64,000 nt of DNA from Corynebacterium sanguinis (GTDB taxonomy: Bacteria; Actinomycetota; Actinomycetes; Mycobacteriales; Mycobacteriaceae), in NCBI RefSeq assembly GCF_007641235.1, contig NZ_CP038157.1, forward strand, positions 1,922,001 to 1,986,000, in the 5' to 3' direction. The position numbers and the translations under genes are program-made. Below, one piece after another: positions 53,739 through 63,015 of the stretch. Under the pieces are notes generated by a model. That model was not told the DNA's origin, did not search any database, and saw only the letters and a list, made by a program, of their open reading frames with translations. Position 1 is the stretch's first letter. The number at the start of each line of letters is the position of its first letter.

Positions 53739-54626
53739 CTAGTTGTCCGTGCGCTCGAGCACCTCGAGCGCGAGGTTGCGGTACTGCTCGGCGCCCTGCG
53801 AGCGCGGGGCCCACGTGATAATCGGCTCGCCGGCGACGGAGGTCTCCGGAAAGCGCACGGTGCGGGTGATCACGGTGTCGAAGACCGTGTCGCCGAAGAC
53901 CTCAAGCACCCGGTCCATCACCTCGCGCGCGTGGGAGGTGCGGCGGTCAAACATGGTGACCAGGATGCCCACGATCTCGAGGTCGAAGTTGATGCGGTCG
54001 CGCACCTTTTCCACCGTGTCCGTCAGCAGTGCGAGCCCGCGCAGGGAGAAGTACTCGCACTCCATGGGGATGATCACCCCGTGCGAGGCGGCGAGCGCGT
54101 TGACCGTGAGCAGGCCCAGCGACGGGCCGCAGTCCAGCAGAATGATGTCGTACTCCCCGCGCACCGGGCGAAGCGCCCGGGCCAGGGTGTGTTCCCGGCC
54201 TACCTCGTTAACCAACTGGATCTCGGCGGCGGACAGGTCGATGTTAGCCGGCACGAGGTCGAGCCCGGCGACGTTGGAGTGCTTGATCGCGGCGTGGATG
54301 CTCGCCGTGTTGTCGAACAGCAGGTCGTAAACGGTGATCTGCTCCTCGTCATGCGGCACGCCCAACCCGGCCGAAAGCGCGCCCTGGGGGTCCAAGTCAA
54401 CGAGCAGGACTTTACGGCCCTGCTCCGCCAGGCACGCCCCGAGGTTGATGGTGGACGTGGTCTTGCCCACCCCGCCCTTCTGGTTGACCATGGAGATCAC
54501 CTTCGCCGGGCCGTGGCGGTCGAGCTGCTTAGGCTGGGCAAACTCGCGCAAGGGCCGGCCGGTGAGGCCGACTTTCTCCTCACCAGCTTGATCTGGCTCG
54601 AACAACGACTCGCTGGTCATCGCCAT
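53739..54626 (-). CDS. ParA-family ATPase of the scpAB locus
   Basis: A 295-residue MinD/ParA-type Walker ATPase, distinct from the origin-proximal chromosome ParA. After an N-terminal tail of about 45 residues come the deviant Walker A KGGVGKTTSTINLGACLA, the switch VDLDPQGALSAGLG, and ILLDCGPSLGLLTVNAL. Rv1708 is the mycobacterial equivalent, also next to scpAB. The start is ATG 54626 or 54620; the purine run AAGGGGAAGGA fits both. No parB or parS partner is visible nearby. Confidence 0.88.
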   Translation of the reverse strand: MAMTSESLFEPDQAGEEKVGLTGRPLREFAQPKQLDRHGPAKVISMVNQKGGVGKTTSTINLGACLAEQGRKVLLVDLDPQGALSAGLGVPHDEEQITVYDLLFDNTASIHAAIKHSNVAGLDLVPANIDLSAAEIQLVNEVGREHTLARALRPVRGEYDIILLDCGPSLGLLTVNALAASHGVIIPMECEYFSLRGLALLTDTVEKVRDRINFDLEIVGILVTMFDRRTSHAREVMDRVLEVFGDTVFDTVITRTVRFPETSVAGEPIITWAPRSQGAEQYRNLALEVLERTDN

Positions 54627-54704
54627 TCCTTCCCCTTGTGCGCGCATGTTGGATCTTGCTCGACGTCAAGCTTACAACACTGTCATTTCGGCTGTACGCA
54701 TCTT

Positions 54705-55610
54705 TCACGCGCGGGGATGAGCCATGCGCCACACCTCGCGTAGGTTGTCCGCGGTGACGTGTGTGTAAATCTGTGTCGTGGTCACGGAGGCGTGGCCGAG
54801 CAGCTCCTGGACGGTGCGCACGTCGGCTCCTCCCTCGAGCAGATGCGTGGCAAAGGAGTGGCGCAGGGTGTGCGGGGAGATGTCCTTGGCCAGCCCCGCC
54901 CGCTCGGCCGCGTCTTTGATAATCCCCCACGCGCTTTGCCTAGATAGCGCTGTTCCGCGCCGGTTGAGAAACAGTGCGTGCGTCGCCCCCGTCGCCAGCG
55001 CCGGCCGCCCCCGCACCAGGTAGGCATCCACCGCCTCGCGCGCGTGCGAGCCCAGCGGAACCAACCGCTGCTTGTCGCCCTTGCCGGTGACCGTGAGCAC
55101 GTCCGCGCCGGAGGCCATGTCGTCAACAACTAAGCCCAGGACCTCGGAGACGCGTGCCCCGGTGGCGTAGAGCACCTCCACCAGCGCTTTGTCGCGCAGC
55201 TCGAAGGGGGTGCGCGTGGGGCAGGCGTCGAGAAGCCGCGCGACCTCGTCGATGCTCAGCGTGTCGGGCAGCTTCTCCCCCGCCCGCGGCGGCGCGACGG
55301 CAGACGCGACGTCGGCGTGGATGAGCCCCTCGGCGGCGGCGAACTTGTGCAGCCCCCGCGCCACCACGAGCGCCCTGCTCGCCGAAGACGCCGACAGCGG
55401 CTTCGCGTCCCCGACACCGCGGCGCAGGTCAGCGACGTATGCCTCGATGTGGTTGGTGGTGACGTCGTCAAGCTGGCGGATGCCCGCTGCCTCGAGCCAG
55501 GCGAGGTAGCGCTCGACGTCGCGGCGGTAGTTGCTCAGGGTGTTGGCGGACACCCCGCGCTCCACCGCGAGGTGGTTTAACCACATCGTGGCCACCTGGC
55601 GCAGGTTCAT
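54705..55610 (-). CDS. xerD: Tyrosine recombinase XerD
   Basis: Partner of XerC in resolving chromosome dimers at dif. The 301-residue protein has the SAM-like core-binding domain (about 1-95) and the catalytic domain with Arg in [13 protein letters not shown] (about 152), [20 protein letters not shown] (His and second Arg, about 245), His in LLGHASVTT and the Tyr in TQIYTHV (about 282). The housekeeping neighbourhood (scpAB, parA-like, nudix) argues against a prophage or transposon integrase. Confidence 0.93.
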   Translation of the reverse strand: MNLRQVATMWLNHLAVERGVSANTLSNYRRDVERYLAWLEAAGIRQLDDVTTNHIEAYVADLRRGVGDAKPLSASSASRALVVARGLHKFAAAEGLIHADVASAVAPPRAGEKLPDTLSIDEVARLLDACPTRTPFELRDKALVEVLYATGARVSEVLGLVVDDMASGADVLTVTGKGDKQRLVPLGSHAREAVDAYLVRGRPALATGATHALFLNRRGTALSRQSAWGIIKDAAERAGLAKDISPHTLRHSFATHLLEGGADVRTVQELLGHASVTTTQIYTHVTADNLREVWRMAHPRA

Positions 55611-55621
55611 GCAGGCGGCCC

Positions 55622-56275
55622 CTACGACGGCTTCTTCAAGTCGCTGCCATTCGCCTTGCGACGCTCGGCCATCGAGGTCGGTCGCAGGTCGAAGGGCTCG
55701 GCGGTGCTGCGTGGCGACGCCACCCCGTCCGCAACTGCCGCTGCCGCCAACACCCCGGCGACCGCAATGGCGTTGGTGATCTCGCCGGCGAAAACCCGCG
55801 ACCGGGCCTCATCGAGCGCTACCCACTCGAGCGTCATGTCGGCCTCCTCATCCTCGGCGTCCGGGCGATCCACCACGGTCAGATCGCGCGCACAGAAAAC
55901 GCGCACCGCCTCCTCCGCGAACCCCGGCGAGGTCACGAGGTCCACCAGCACGCTCCAGTCGGATGCCTCAAGCCCGGCCTCTTCGTAGAGCTCGCGCTTC
56001 GCGCAGTCGAGCTCGGACTCCCCCGCCACATCCAAAATCCCCGCGGGCAACTCCTGCAGGCGACGCTTCACCGAGTGGCGGTACTGCGTCACCAGGGCAA
56101 TGCGGTTGCCCTCATCGAGCGCGACGACCGCCACGGCGCCGAGGTGCTCGACGATCTCGCGCTTCGCATCGCCTCCGCCCGGCATGGTCACGGTGTCGCG
56201 GCGCAGGGCGAGGATGGGGGCGTCGACAAGCAGCTCGGAATGGGTCACGGTGAAGTTGTGCGGCATGTCTGTCAA
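55622..56275 (-). CDS. Nudix hydrolase, ADP-ribose pyrophosphatase type
   Basis: Hydrolyses ADP-ribose or related nucleoside diphosphate sugars. The 217-residue protein has the Nudix box, starting at Gly of [20 protein letters not shown] and continuing through LYEEAGLEA (about residues 75-100), and the family N-terminus [27 protein letters not shown]. Rv1700 is the mycobacterial orthologue, next to xerD. The C-terminal 25 residues are basic and variable. Eleven bases separate it from xerD. Confidence 0.9.
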   Translation of the reverse strand: MTDMPHNFTVTHSELLVDAPILALRRDTVTMPGGGDAKREIVEHLGAVAVVALDEGNRIALVTQYRHSVKRRLQELPAGILDVAGESELDCAKRELYEEAGLEASDWSVLVDLVTSPGFAEEAVRVFCARDLTVVDRPDAEDEEADMTLEWVALDEARSRVFAGEITNAIAVAGVLAAAAVADGVASPRSTAEPFDLRPTSMAERRKANGSDLKKPS

Positions 56276-56286
56276 CTGTAGTTGCC

Positions 56287-57081
56287 CTACGGCAGCTCGT
56301 CGCGCAGGGTGAACACGGTGTTGACGCGGCCAGCCTCGGTGTCGGCGTAGTCGACGCGCGGCGCGCCCTCGCTCGCGGCGGTGCCCTCGCCCGCGACGAC
56401 GAGCGTGCCCCCGGCGGCGTTGAAGGCCTGCGCCATGTCAGCGAGCAGCCGGTCGGCGTAGGGGGAATCCTGCGCGGTGGGCCCCGTCAGCAGCACGGCG
56501 GCGTCGGCCACGGTGACGGAGTCGTCGTAAGTGAGAAAACCCGCCTGCGCCAGCGTCTCAAGCAGGAACTCGCGATCAGTCGCGCTCGCCTCCCCGAGCC
56601 CCGCGGCCAGCGCCTCACCTGCATGAACGCCGGGCGAGCGGTTGTCCACGGACAGCTGCGCGCCGGCGGGCAGGGTACTGGAGATGATGGTGCTTAGCTC
56701 GTTTGCCGCGTCCTGGGAGGTGAACTTCTCCGTCAGCGTGATCGTGCCGGCGTTGTCGGCACCCGCGGTGTTGAGCAGCCAGCGCTGCTTGTCCGCGCTG
56801 TCGTCGTCAACACCCGCGGCGCGAATCATTACGATCGCGTTGCCCTCGAGCTCGCCCTCGACCATCTCCTCGGCCTTGGCCGCCAGCACCTCGTTCGCGG
56901 CGGCCGCCTCGGCCTCAGCGGACTGCTCCTGTGGGTCCCGGCTTTGCGCCTCGCTTGTCGACGCCCCCTGCAACGCCCCCATCGCTGGCGCGATGAGAAG
57001 CACTCCCAGAGCGAGACCCGCCGCAAGTCCCCAGCCGAGCCCCGCGGCAACGAAACCCGGTGCACCTGTGTTCTGCCTCAT
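56287..57081 (-). CDS. steB: Envelope protein SteB (MctB/Rv1698 family)
   Basis: Membrane-anchored partner of SteA; in C. glutamicum the pair (cgp_1603/1604) was identified as components of the RipC-FtsEX cell-separation pathway, while the mycobacterial homologue Rv1698 was called a copper-transport channel. The 264-residue protein has an N-terminal hydrophobic helix (about 9-36, FVAAGLGWGLAAGLALGVLL) that should anchor it, an Ala/Glu-rich coiled linker (about 45-75), and an extracytoplasmic domain. It starts at the base adjoining the steA stop. Confidence 0.88.
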   Translation of the reverse strand: MRQNTGAPGFVAAGLGWGLAAGLALGVLLIAPAMGALQGASTSEAQSRDPQEQSAEAEAAAANEVLAAKAEEMVEGELEGNAIVMIRAAGVDDDSADKQRWLLNTAGADNAGTITLTEKFTSQDAANELSTIISSTLPAGAQLSVDNRSPGVHAGEALAAGLGEASATDREFLLETLAQAGFLTYDDSVTVADAAVLLTGPTAQDSPYADRLLADMAQAFNAAGGTLVVAGEGTAASEGAPRVDYADTEAGRVNTVFTLRDELP

Positions 57082-58296
57082 TTAGCTAAACCACCCCTGC
57101 ACGCGCAGCGCGATCTGGTTCCACGTGTCGACCAGGTTCTCCGTAAACTCCCCCGGCCCGCCGAGGCCGACGATGAGGATCACCGCAGCCAGCGCCACCA
57201 GGATCCCAAGGATCGCCCACGCCCAGGCCACGCCGGAGCCGGAGGTCGTGCGGTAGAGGTTTTCGATGGCGGTCGAATCGACCAGGCGCCCCCCGGCTTT
57301 CAGCCGCGTGAGCAGGGCCGCCGGGGAGGCGTCCGCCGGGTTGGCAAAGATACGGTCAAGGTCGACCGGGTCGCCGACGGTGACAATCATCTCGGCATTG
57401 TGGAAGGTGGCCAGCAGGATCGCCAGATCGGTCGGCGAGTTCGTAGCCGCCGGGAACGTCATCGCTCCGACGCCCAGGTCCTGGATGCGCTCTAGGCCCA
57501 CCGCGTGCCCATCGGGGTCAGCGGGCAGGATCACGCGCGCATGGCCGCGCAGGCTCTCCGCGGAGATGTCCACTGGGTCGCCGACGATGAAGTCGGGGTT
57601 GTAGCCCATGTCCACCAGCGTGTCGGCTGCGGGGCCGACACCGATGATCACCGGGGAGTATTCGCGGATAAAGTTGCGCAGGTTCTCAACCCGGGTCCGC
57701 AGCTCAGCACCGGCATCGGTCAGCGGGGAAACGACGAGCACCTTGCGCCCCGCCATCGCTTCTCCCAGCTCGGGCACCCCGACGCCGTCGATAAGCAGCG
57801 GCGATTCCGAGTGGATGAACTGGATGGTGTTGCCGAAGTAGGCCTCCATGTTGTCCACGAGGCTGCGTTGCGCGGCGGCGAAGTTCGCATCCACGCTGCC
57901 GCGATCGACAAACACGCCGTTGCCGGCGAGCTTCTTGCCCACGTAGATCGCGCCGTCGGCCCAAATCGTGGCCTTCTTGCCGCTGCGCAGCACCGAACGC
58001 GCCTCCGCGCCGGCGCCCTCGACGAGCGGAACTCCGGCGTCAAGCAACACGTGGGGGCCGTAGTTGGGAATCGAGCCGGTGGAGAAGCTCGCGAGGTTGA
58101 CCACGGCGGCGGGTTTGGCGTCGGCAAGCAGCTCGGCCTCGCGACGCGTCATGTCGGGCGAGTCAACGACGGCGATGTCGCCGGCGGCGAGCTTTCCCAG
58201 GCCCTTGCCCTGCGGCGTGCAATCGCGGATGCGCCCGGTCAGCCCGGTGAGATCCGTGGCGCCCGAATTGGAAGCATTGACAGTCATGCGCGACAT
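57082..58296 (-). CDS. steA: Cell-separation protein SteA
   Basis: Cytosolic protein with a C-terminal membrane helix, acting with SteB in control of peptidoglycan hydrolysis at the septum. Of 404 residues, the first 300 include a thiamin-pyrophosphokinase-like nucleotide-binding region (VIIGVGPAADTLVDMGYNPDFIVGDPVDIS, about 215-245); the membrane helix is about residues 355-378 (VAWAWAILGILVALAAVILIVG). Rv1697 is the mycobacterial counterpart, next to recN. Directly upstream of steB with no gap. Confidence 0.9.
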   Translation of the reverse strand: MSRMTVNASNSGATDLTGLTGRIRDCTPQGKGLGKLAAGDIAVVDSPDMTRREAELLADAKPAAVVNLASFSTGSIPNYGPHVLLDAGVPLVEGAGAEARSVLRSGKKATIWADGAIYVGKKLAGNGVFVDRGSVDANFAAAQRSLVDNMEAYFGNTIQFIHSESPLLIDGVGVPELGEAMAGRKVLVVSPLTDAGAELRTRVENLRNFIREYSPVIIGVGPAADTLVDMGYNPDFIVGDPVDISAESLRGHARVILPADPDGHAVGLERIQDLGVGAMTFPAATNSPTDLAILLATFHNAEMIVTVGDPVDLDRIFANPADASPAALLTRLKAGGRLVDSTAIENLYRTTSGSGVAWAWAILGILVALAAVILIVGLGGPGEFTENLVDTWNQIALRVQGWFS

Positions 58297-58339
58297 TATG
58301 CACGCTCAACCTGCAGATTTGTTCGAGGCGCGCGGGGTT

Positions 58340-60070
58340 TTAGCCCCGCATCTTTGCCACATCCTCGGCGGCGCGCTGCAGAAGCTCCGCGGCGTGCGCC
58401 CTGCCGGTCGCGGAGTCGTCCATGCCGGCGAGCATGCGCGCCAGCTCCTCGACGCGGTCGTCGCCGCTCAGCTCAGCAACTCCGGAGGTCACCGTGTCGT
58501 CGCCGACGTTCTTCGCCACGTGCAGGTGGGTGTCCGCGTACGCCGCGACCTGCGGTAAGTGCGTGACCACGATGACCTGGTTGTTGGTCGCCAACCGCGC
58601 CAGGCGGCGCCCAATCTGCACCGCTGCGCGCCCGCCCACGCCCGCGTCGACCTCGTCAAACACCAGCGTCGCGCCGCTCGTCGAGCCGCTTAGGATCACC
58701 TCGAGGGCAAGCATCACGCGCGAGAGCTCACCACCGGAGGCGCTCGTTGCCAGCGGCTGGGGCTCAAGCGCGGAGTTCGGCGCCAGCTTCAGCTCCACCG
58801 CATCAGCGCCGTCGCGGCTAAAGTCGCTCCCGCTCACCGCGACGATCAGGCGCGCCTTGGGCATCGCCAGGCCCTGCAGCTCGGCGGTGACCTTCTCCCC
58901 CAGTTCCTTCGCCGCCGCCACCCGCGCCTTCGTCAGCGTCGCCGCGCGGGCTGCCATGTCCTGCTTCAGGGCGGAGACTTTGGATCGCAGCTCCTCGACG
59001 GCCTCGGCCGAGGTGTCGATTTTGCTCAGTCGCTTGGCGGCCTTCTTGCGCCACGCAAGCACCCCGGCGATGTCGGGCGCGTACTTGCGGGTGAGCGTCT
59101 TGAGCTCCTGCTGGCGCTGCAGCATCCGCTCGAGCTCGTCGACGTCGTCAGGCAAGTCCGCGACGAAGCTGCCGAGCTCGGCGGAGACGTCGGAAAGCAC
59201 CGCGGCCACCTCGCCGAGGCGGGATCCGAGTTCTTTGAGCGAGGCATCGCTTGACGACGCCAACGCGTCGGCCGCCACGCCCACCAGCGTGGAAGCGGCC
59301 GCGTCGTCGCCTGAGGAATAACCCCCGGCGGCCTCGGCGCCGTCGATCGCGGCCAGCGCGGCCCGGGCGGCGTCGCGCAGCGCGTCGACATCCTGGAGCC
59401 GGTTGATCGCCGTGACCAGGTCGGTGTCTTCGCCCTCTGTGGGGGCGACCTCGTCGATCTCCGCGAGCGCGAACGTGAGCTGGTCGACCTCCTGGGCGAG
59501 CTCGCGGCGCTTCTCCGTGCGGTCCCTTAAATCCTTGTCCGCCTCGCGCCAGGCCGACCACGCCGCGCGGTAGGCGTCGAGCTTGGCGCCGATCGCGGGG
59601 TCGAAGCGGTCGAGGGCTGCGAGCTGCTGGTCCGGCGACATGAGTCGAAGTTGGTCGTTTTGGCCGTGGATGGTCAGAAGGTGCCCCGTGAACTCACCGA
59701 GGGTGGCGGCCGGGACCGTGCGCCCGCTGATGTGCGCTTTCGACCTTCCCGTCGCCTTCACCGAGCGCGAGACGATATATTCGCCGTTCTCGTCGGCTTC
59801 GGCGCCAGCTCCCTCCGCCACGGCGGCAGCGGCACCCGCCTGCGCGGCATCGAGCCCGCCGACGCTAAACGCACCCTCGATGACGGCCTGGTCAGTGCCC
59901 GTGCGCACCAGCGACGCCTCGGCGCGCCGGCCGGTGAGCAGGCGCAACCCGCTGACCACCATTGTTTTGCCCGCGCCGGTCTCGCCTGTGAGCACGGTCA
60001 ATCCGGCGGAAAGCTCCGCGGTGGCTCGCGGGATGACCCCCAGGTTGGTGATCGTGATTTCTGCGAGCAT
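58340..60070 (-). CDS. recN: DNA repair protein RecN
   Basis: SMC-like ATPase in recombinational repair, 576 residues. The head halves are seen as VLTGETGAGKTMVVSGL (Walker A, about residue 33) near the N-terminus and SGGELSRVMLAL (signature, about 470) plus TLVFDEVDAGVGG (Walker B, about 495) near the C-terminus, separated by the coiled-coil arm (about 180-370). It follows nadK by seven bases and steA begins 43 bases downstream. Confidence 0.96.
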   Translation of the reverse strand: MLAEITITNLGVIPRATAELSAGLTVLTGETGAGKTMVVSGLRLLTGRRAEASLVRTGTDQAVIEGAFSVGGLDAAQAGAAAAVAEGAGAEADENGEYIVSRSVKATGRSKAHISGRTVPAATLGEFTGHLLTIHGQNDQLRLMSPDQQLAALDRFDPAIGAKLDAYRAAWSAWREADKDLRDRTEKRRELAQEVDQLTFALAEIDEVAPTEGEDTDLVTAINRLQDVDALRDAARAALAAIDGAEAAGGYSSGDDAAASTLVGVAADALASSSDASLKELGSRLGEVAAVLSDVSAELGSFVADLPDDVDELERMLQRQQELKTLTRKYAPDIAGVLAWRKKAAKRLSKIDTSAEAVEELRSKVSALKQDMAARAATLTKARVAAAKELGEKVTAELQGLAMPKARLIVAVSGSDFSRDGADAVELKLAPNSALEPQPLATSASGGELSRVMLALEVILSGSTSGATLVFDEVDAGVGGRAAVQIGRRLARLATNNQVIVVTHLPQVAAYADTHLHVAKNVGDDTVTSGVAELSGDDRVEELARMLAGMDDSATGRAHAAELLQRAAEDVAKMRG

Positions 60071-60077
60071 GGAGCTC

Positions 60078-60998
60078 CTACTTCTTCAGCGGTCCGCGCC
60101 AGCCGGACACCGGCAGCTGGAATTTGTGCACGAGACGGTCGGTGAAGGGATGCTCGTCGAGCCGTACCCAGCGCACAGGGCGGCGCCCTCGGACAGCCTC
60201 GACGCGCGACCCGGGTGGCATCTCGATGGTGCGGAACCCGTCGAGCACGACGTTCGCCTCGCCAGTGCTCGACTCCGACTCGACCGCCACCATGGAACGC
60301 GGGGAGACAACCAGCGGCTTGGTAAACAGGGCGTGCGCGTTGTTGGGCACGACGAGCAGCGCCTCGACCTCGGGCCAGAGCACGGGACCGCCGGCGGCGA
60401 ACGCGTAGGCGGTCGAGCCCGTCGGGGTGGAGATGAGCACGCCGTCGCAGCCAAAGGACGACACTGGGCGGTAGTCCACCTCCAAGATGGCGTCCATCAC
60501 CCGGGTGCGGTTGACGTTCTCGATGCTGGCCTCGTTGAGCGCCCAGCCCTTGCCAATCTCGTTGTTTTCCGTATCGGTGACGACGACGTCGATGGTCATA
60601 CGGTCCTCGATGCGATACGTCCGGTCGATCACGCAACCGATCGCCTCGTCAAGGCTTTCCTGCTCCCATTCCGCGAGGAACCCGACGTGGCCCAGGTTGA
60701 TTCCCAGCACGGGAACGTCCTGCTCGTGGGCGTAGTTTGCGGCGCGCAGGAAGGTGCCGTCGCCGCCGAGTACCAGCACCAGCTCGCAACCGGCGGCGGC
60801 TTCGGGGCCGTCCTCGGCGCGGTCAAGCTTCTGCAAGGCCGGCTCCTCGTCAACGGGGCCCATTCGGCCCTGGTCGAGCAAACGCACCTCGATGCCGGCC
60901 TGGGACAGAAGCTCGGCGGCACGAGCGGCGGCGTAGATGTTGCCCGCGCGGTAAGTGTGCGGGACAAGCAGGATCGTGCGCTCGATGATACCGGTCAT
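60078..60998 (-). CDS. nadK: NAD kinase
   Basis: Phosphorylates NAD to NADP, here the NADP source for gnd and biosynthesis. The 306-residue protein has VLVLGGDGTFLRAA (GGDG motif, about residue 75), LGINLGHVGFLAEWE, the NE/D motif region and VSTPTGSTAYAFAAGGPVL-like block (ISTPTGSTAYAFAAGGPVLW, about 190-210). It is eight bases after tlyA and seven before recN. Confidence 0.95.
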   Translation of the reverse strand: MTGIIERTILLVPHTYRAGNIYAAARAAELLSQAGIEVRLLDQGRMGPVDEEPALQKLDRAEDGPEAAAGCELVLVLGGDGTFLRAANYAHEQDVPVLGINLGHVGFLAEWEQESLDEAIGCVIDRTYRIEDRMTIDVVVTDTENNEIGKGWALNEASIENVNRTRVMDAILEVDYRPVSSFGCDGVLISTPTGSTAYAFAAGGPVLWPEVEALLVVPNNAHALFTKPLVVSPRSMVAVESESSTGEANVVLDGFRTIEMPPGSRVEAVRGRRPVRWVRLDEHPFTDRLVHKFQLPVSGWRGPLKK

Positions 60999-61006
60999 AG
61001 TCTTAC

Positions 61007-61828
61007 TTAAGGTCCTTCCTCGACGGCGCGTGCCACCAGTGCGTTCAGTGAGGCGTCGTCAAGCATGGATGCGTGCGCATCCTTGACGAGCCATAGGAAA
61101 TATTCTACGTTGCCGCTCGGACCGGGCAGCGGCGAGGCAACCACGTCGCGCACGCTCAGCCCCAGCGACTGGGCAAACTGCGCCACGTGCGCGGTCACCT
61201 CGGCGCGTAGCTGCGGCGAGCGCACCACTCCGCCGCTGCCGAGGCGCTCTTTGCCCACCTCGAACTGCGGCTTGACCATGGGCAACAAGTCCGCCCCGGG
61301 CGCCATGCACTCCGCGATGGCGGGCAGCACAAGCGTCAGCGAAATGAAGCTCAGATCGCCCACCATCAGGTCGGCCTGCCCACCCATCATCTCGGGAGTC
61401 AGATGCCGTATGTTTGTCCGGTCGAGCACGCGCACCCGAGGGTCGTTTTGCAGCCGCCACACGAGCTGCCCGTAGCCCACATCCACCGCCACGACCTCGC
61501 GCGCACCCTTCGCCAGCAGCACGTCGGTGAACCCGCCTGTCGATGCGCCAGCGTCAAGCGCACGCCGCTTCTCGACGCTCAACCCACGCGCCTCAAACAC
61601 ATCCAGCGCCCCCAGCAGCTTGTGCGCCCCGCGCGAGGCCCACTCGTCGGCGTCCTCGACGTTGATCTTGATGGACGCCTCCGGCTCCACCACCGTGGCC
61701 GGCTTCGTGGCAACGAACCCCCCAACCTCGACGCGGCCCTGCTTGATCCAGTTCTGGGCCTGCTCACGCGAGCGCGCAAGTTTGCGCCGAACGATCTCGG
61801 CGTCGAGTCGTCTGCGTCCTGGAGCCAT
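61007..61828 (-). CDS. tlyA: rRNA 2'-O-methyltransferase TlyA
   Basis: Methylates ribose positions in 16S and 23S rRNA; in mycobacteria loss gives capreomycin resistance. The 273-residue protein has an N-terminal S4 domain (RRLDAEIVRRKLARSREQAQNWIKQGRVEVGG), and an FtsJ-like Rossmann domain with ALDAGASTGGFTDVLLAKGA (about 90) and the catalytic-type KPQFEVGKE. ATG 61828 has an AAAGGAGG ribosome-binding site. The protein was formerly listed as a hemolysin, but the rRNA role is the established one. Confidence 0.94.
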   Translation of the reverse strand: MAPGRRRLDAEIVRRKLARSREQAQNWIKQGRVEVGGFVATKPATVVEPEASIKINVEDADEWASRGAHKLLGALDVFEARGLSVEKRRALDAGASTGGFTDVLLAKGAREVVAVDVGYGQLVWRLQNDPRVRVLDRTNIRHLTPEMMGGQADLMVGDLSFISLTLVLPAIAECMAPGADLLPMVKPQFEVGKERLGSGGVVRSPQLRAEVTAHVAQFAQSLGLSVRDVVASPLPGPSGNVEYFLWLVKDAHASMLDDASLNALVARAVEEGP

Positions 61829-61854
61829 AGCAGCGGCCTCCTTTTACAAGCTAG

Positions 61855-62031
61855 CTATTCGGCGTTGAGCGCGTGGTTGAGCACAGCATGAGCCCTGTGC
61901 AGCTGGTCGGCTTCCTCAGCGAGTGTGTCCGCGGGCTCGTCGAGAATCTCCGCGATGCGTTGGGAGACCTCCTCGGGGCTTGTGTGCACACCGCGTGGGT
62001 CGCGCGGGATCGGACCTTGGTTTACCACCAT
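61855..62031 (-). CDS. Small conserved protein (Rv1693-like position)
   Basis: A 58-residue acidic helical protein (MVVNQGPIPRDPRGVHTSP then VSQRIAEILDEPADTLAEEA). It sits between tlyA and the HAD-IIA phosphatase, where M. tuberculosis has the small Rv1693. The start codon lies inside the end of the phosphatase gene (10-base overlap), so it is co-translated. The C-terminal helix with HRAHAVLNHALNAE is probably a dimer helix. Function unknown. Confidence 0.7.
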   Translation of the reverse strand: MVVNQGPIPRDPRGVHTSPEEVSQRIAEILDEPADTLAEEADQLHRAHAVLNHALNAE

Positions 62032-63005
62032 TGCGCGGTCGCCTCCTCGGCGGCGTCCGAGTTGGGGCGCACGAGGGCCGGCGGCTCCTCCATGAGCCAC
62101 GCGACTTCAAGAACCGTGCGCAGCGCCTCGGTGCTGGTCGCGCCCGGGTTTCCGCGGCTGAGGATGATGTCGTGGCCGTCGACGCGCGCCGAGAATCCGC
62201 CTTGCGCGCGCGGACGCAAGCTCTCCGGCTCGTGCCCTAGGGCCGCCATGCCATCCGCGATAAAGGTGGGGCGAAACTCCCTCGGCGCCTCAAGCAGCGC
62301 CAACGGCCCGGAGACGCCGGTGAGGACGTGCAGCGCGGGAATACCGGCAGCGACCGCCCCAGCGATGTCCGTATCCAGCCTGTCGCCGACCGCCAAGGGC
62401 CGCTTCGCCCCGGCACGCTGCGCTGCTTGCAGGAACATGGCCGGTTCAGGCTTACCGGCCGAGGTGGGGACAACGCCCGTGGCGGAGGTGACCGCCGCGA
62501 CCATCGAGCCGTTGCCGACGAGCAAACCGCGCTCCGACGGCAGCGTCGTATCGAGATTCGACACCACGTACCGCGCACCGTTGGCGATGGCGAGCGCCGC
62601 CTCCGACAGCTGCGCCCACCCGGTTTCCGGGTTGTGGCCCTGCAATACCGCCACGGGCTTCTCGTCGGCGGACTCGACGACACGGAAACCCGCCTCACGT
62701 ACCAAGTCCTTGAACGATGGCGCGCCCACCACGAGGATAGGGTCGCCGGCGTTGAGATTCTGACTCACCAGCGACACCGCGGCCTGGGCGGACGTGACGA
62801 CGTCCTCCGGGCTCGCATCCAGCCCCGCCGCACGCAACTTCGCTGCGACGTCGGCCGGGCCGCGCGAGGCGTTGTTGGTGATGTACAGCGCGGGCAGTTG
62901 CGATGCGACGATTGACTCAACGGATCCCGGCAGCGCCAGCTCACCGGCCCACACGGTGCCATCGAGGTCGAGCAGGAGGGCATCGAAAAGCGAGCTCAAA
63001 GTCAT
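62022..63005 (-). CDS. HAD-IIA phosphatase (glycerol-3-phosphate phosphatase-like)
   Basis: A 327-residue HAD phosphatase with a type IIA cap. Motif I is LLLDLDGTVWAGEL (about residue 8), motif II the Thr-Asn of LYITNNASRGP (about 40), motif III a Lys in SAGKPEPAMF (about 175), and motif IV AVGDRLDTDIAGA (about 198). The equivalent Rv1692 of M. tuberculosis was characterised as a glycerol-3-phosphate phosphatase acting in glycerophospholipid recycling. Start at ATG 63005; the in-frame upstream start overlaps the TPR gene. Confidence 0.85.
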   Translation of the reverse strand: MTLSSLFDALLLDLDGTVWAGELALPGSVESIVASQLPALYITNNASRGPADVAAKLRAAGLDASPEDVVTSAQAAVSLVSQNLNAGDPILVVGAPSFKDLVREAGFRVVESADEKPVAVLQGHNPETGWAQLSEAALAIANGARYVVSNLDTTLPSERGLLVGNGSMVAAVTSATGVVPTSAGKPEPAMFLQAAQRAGAKRPLAVGDRLDTDIAGAVAAGIPALHVLTGVSGPLALLEAPREFRPTFIADGMAALGHEPESLRPRAQGGFSARVDGHDIILSRGNPGATSTEALRTVLEVAWLMEEPPALVRPNSDAAEEATAQWW

Positions 63006-63015
63006 AGAGCTCACC

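Noticed and set aside
54705..55610. xerD as an integrase of a mobile element
   Set aside because: Length, motifs and the scpAB-parA-nudix context are those of the housekeeping XerD, and no att-like repeats or phage genes were seen.
59583..61010. A 475-residue plus-strand frame opposite recN and nadK
   Set aside because: Antisense shadow; both minus-strand genes are complete and full of conserved motifs.
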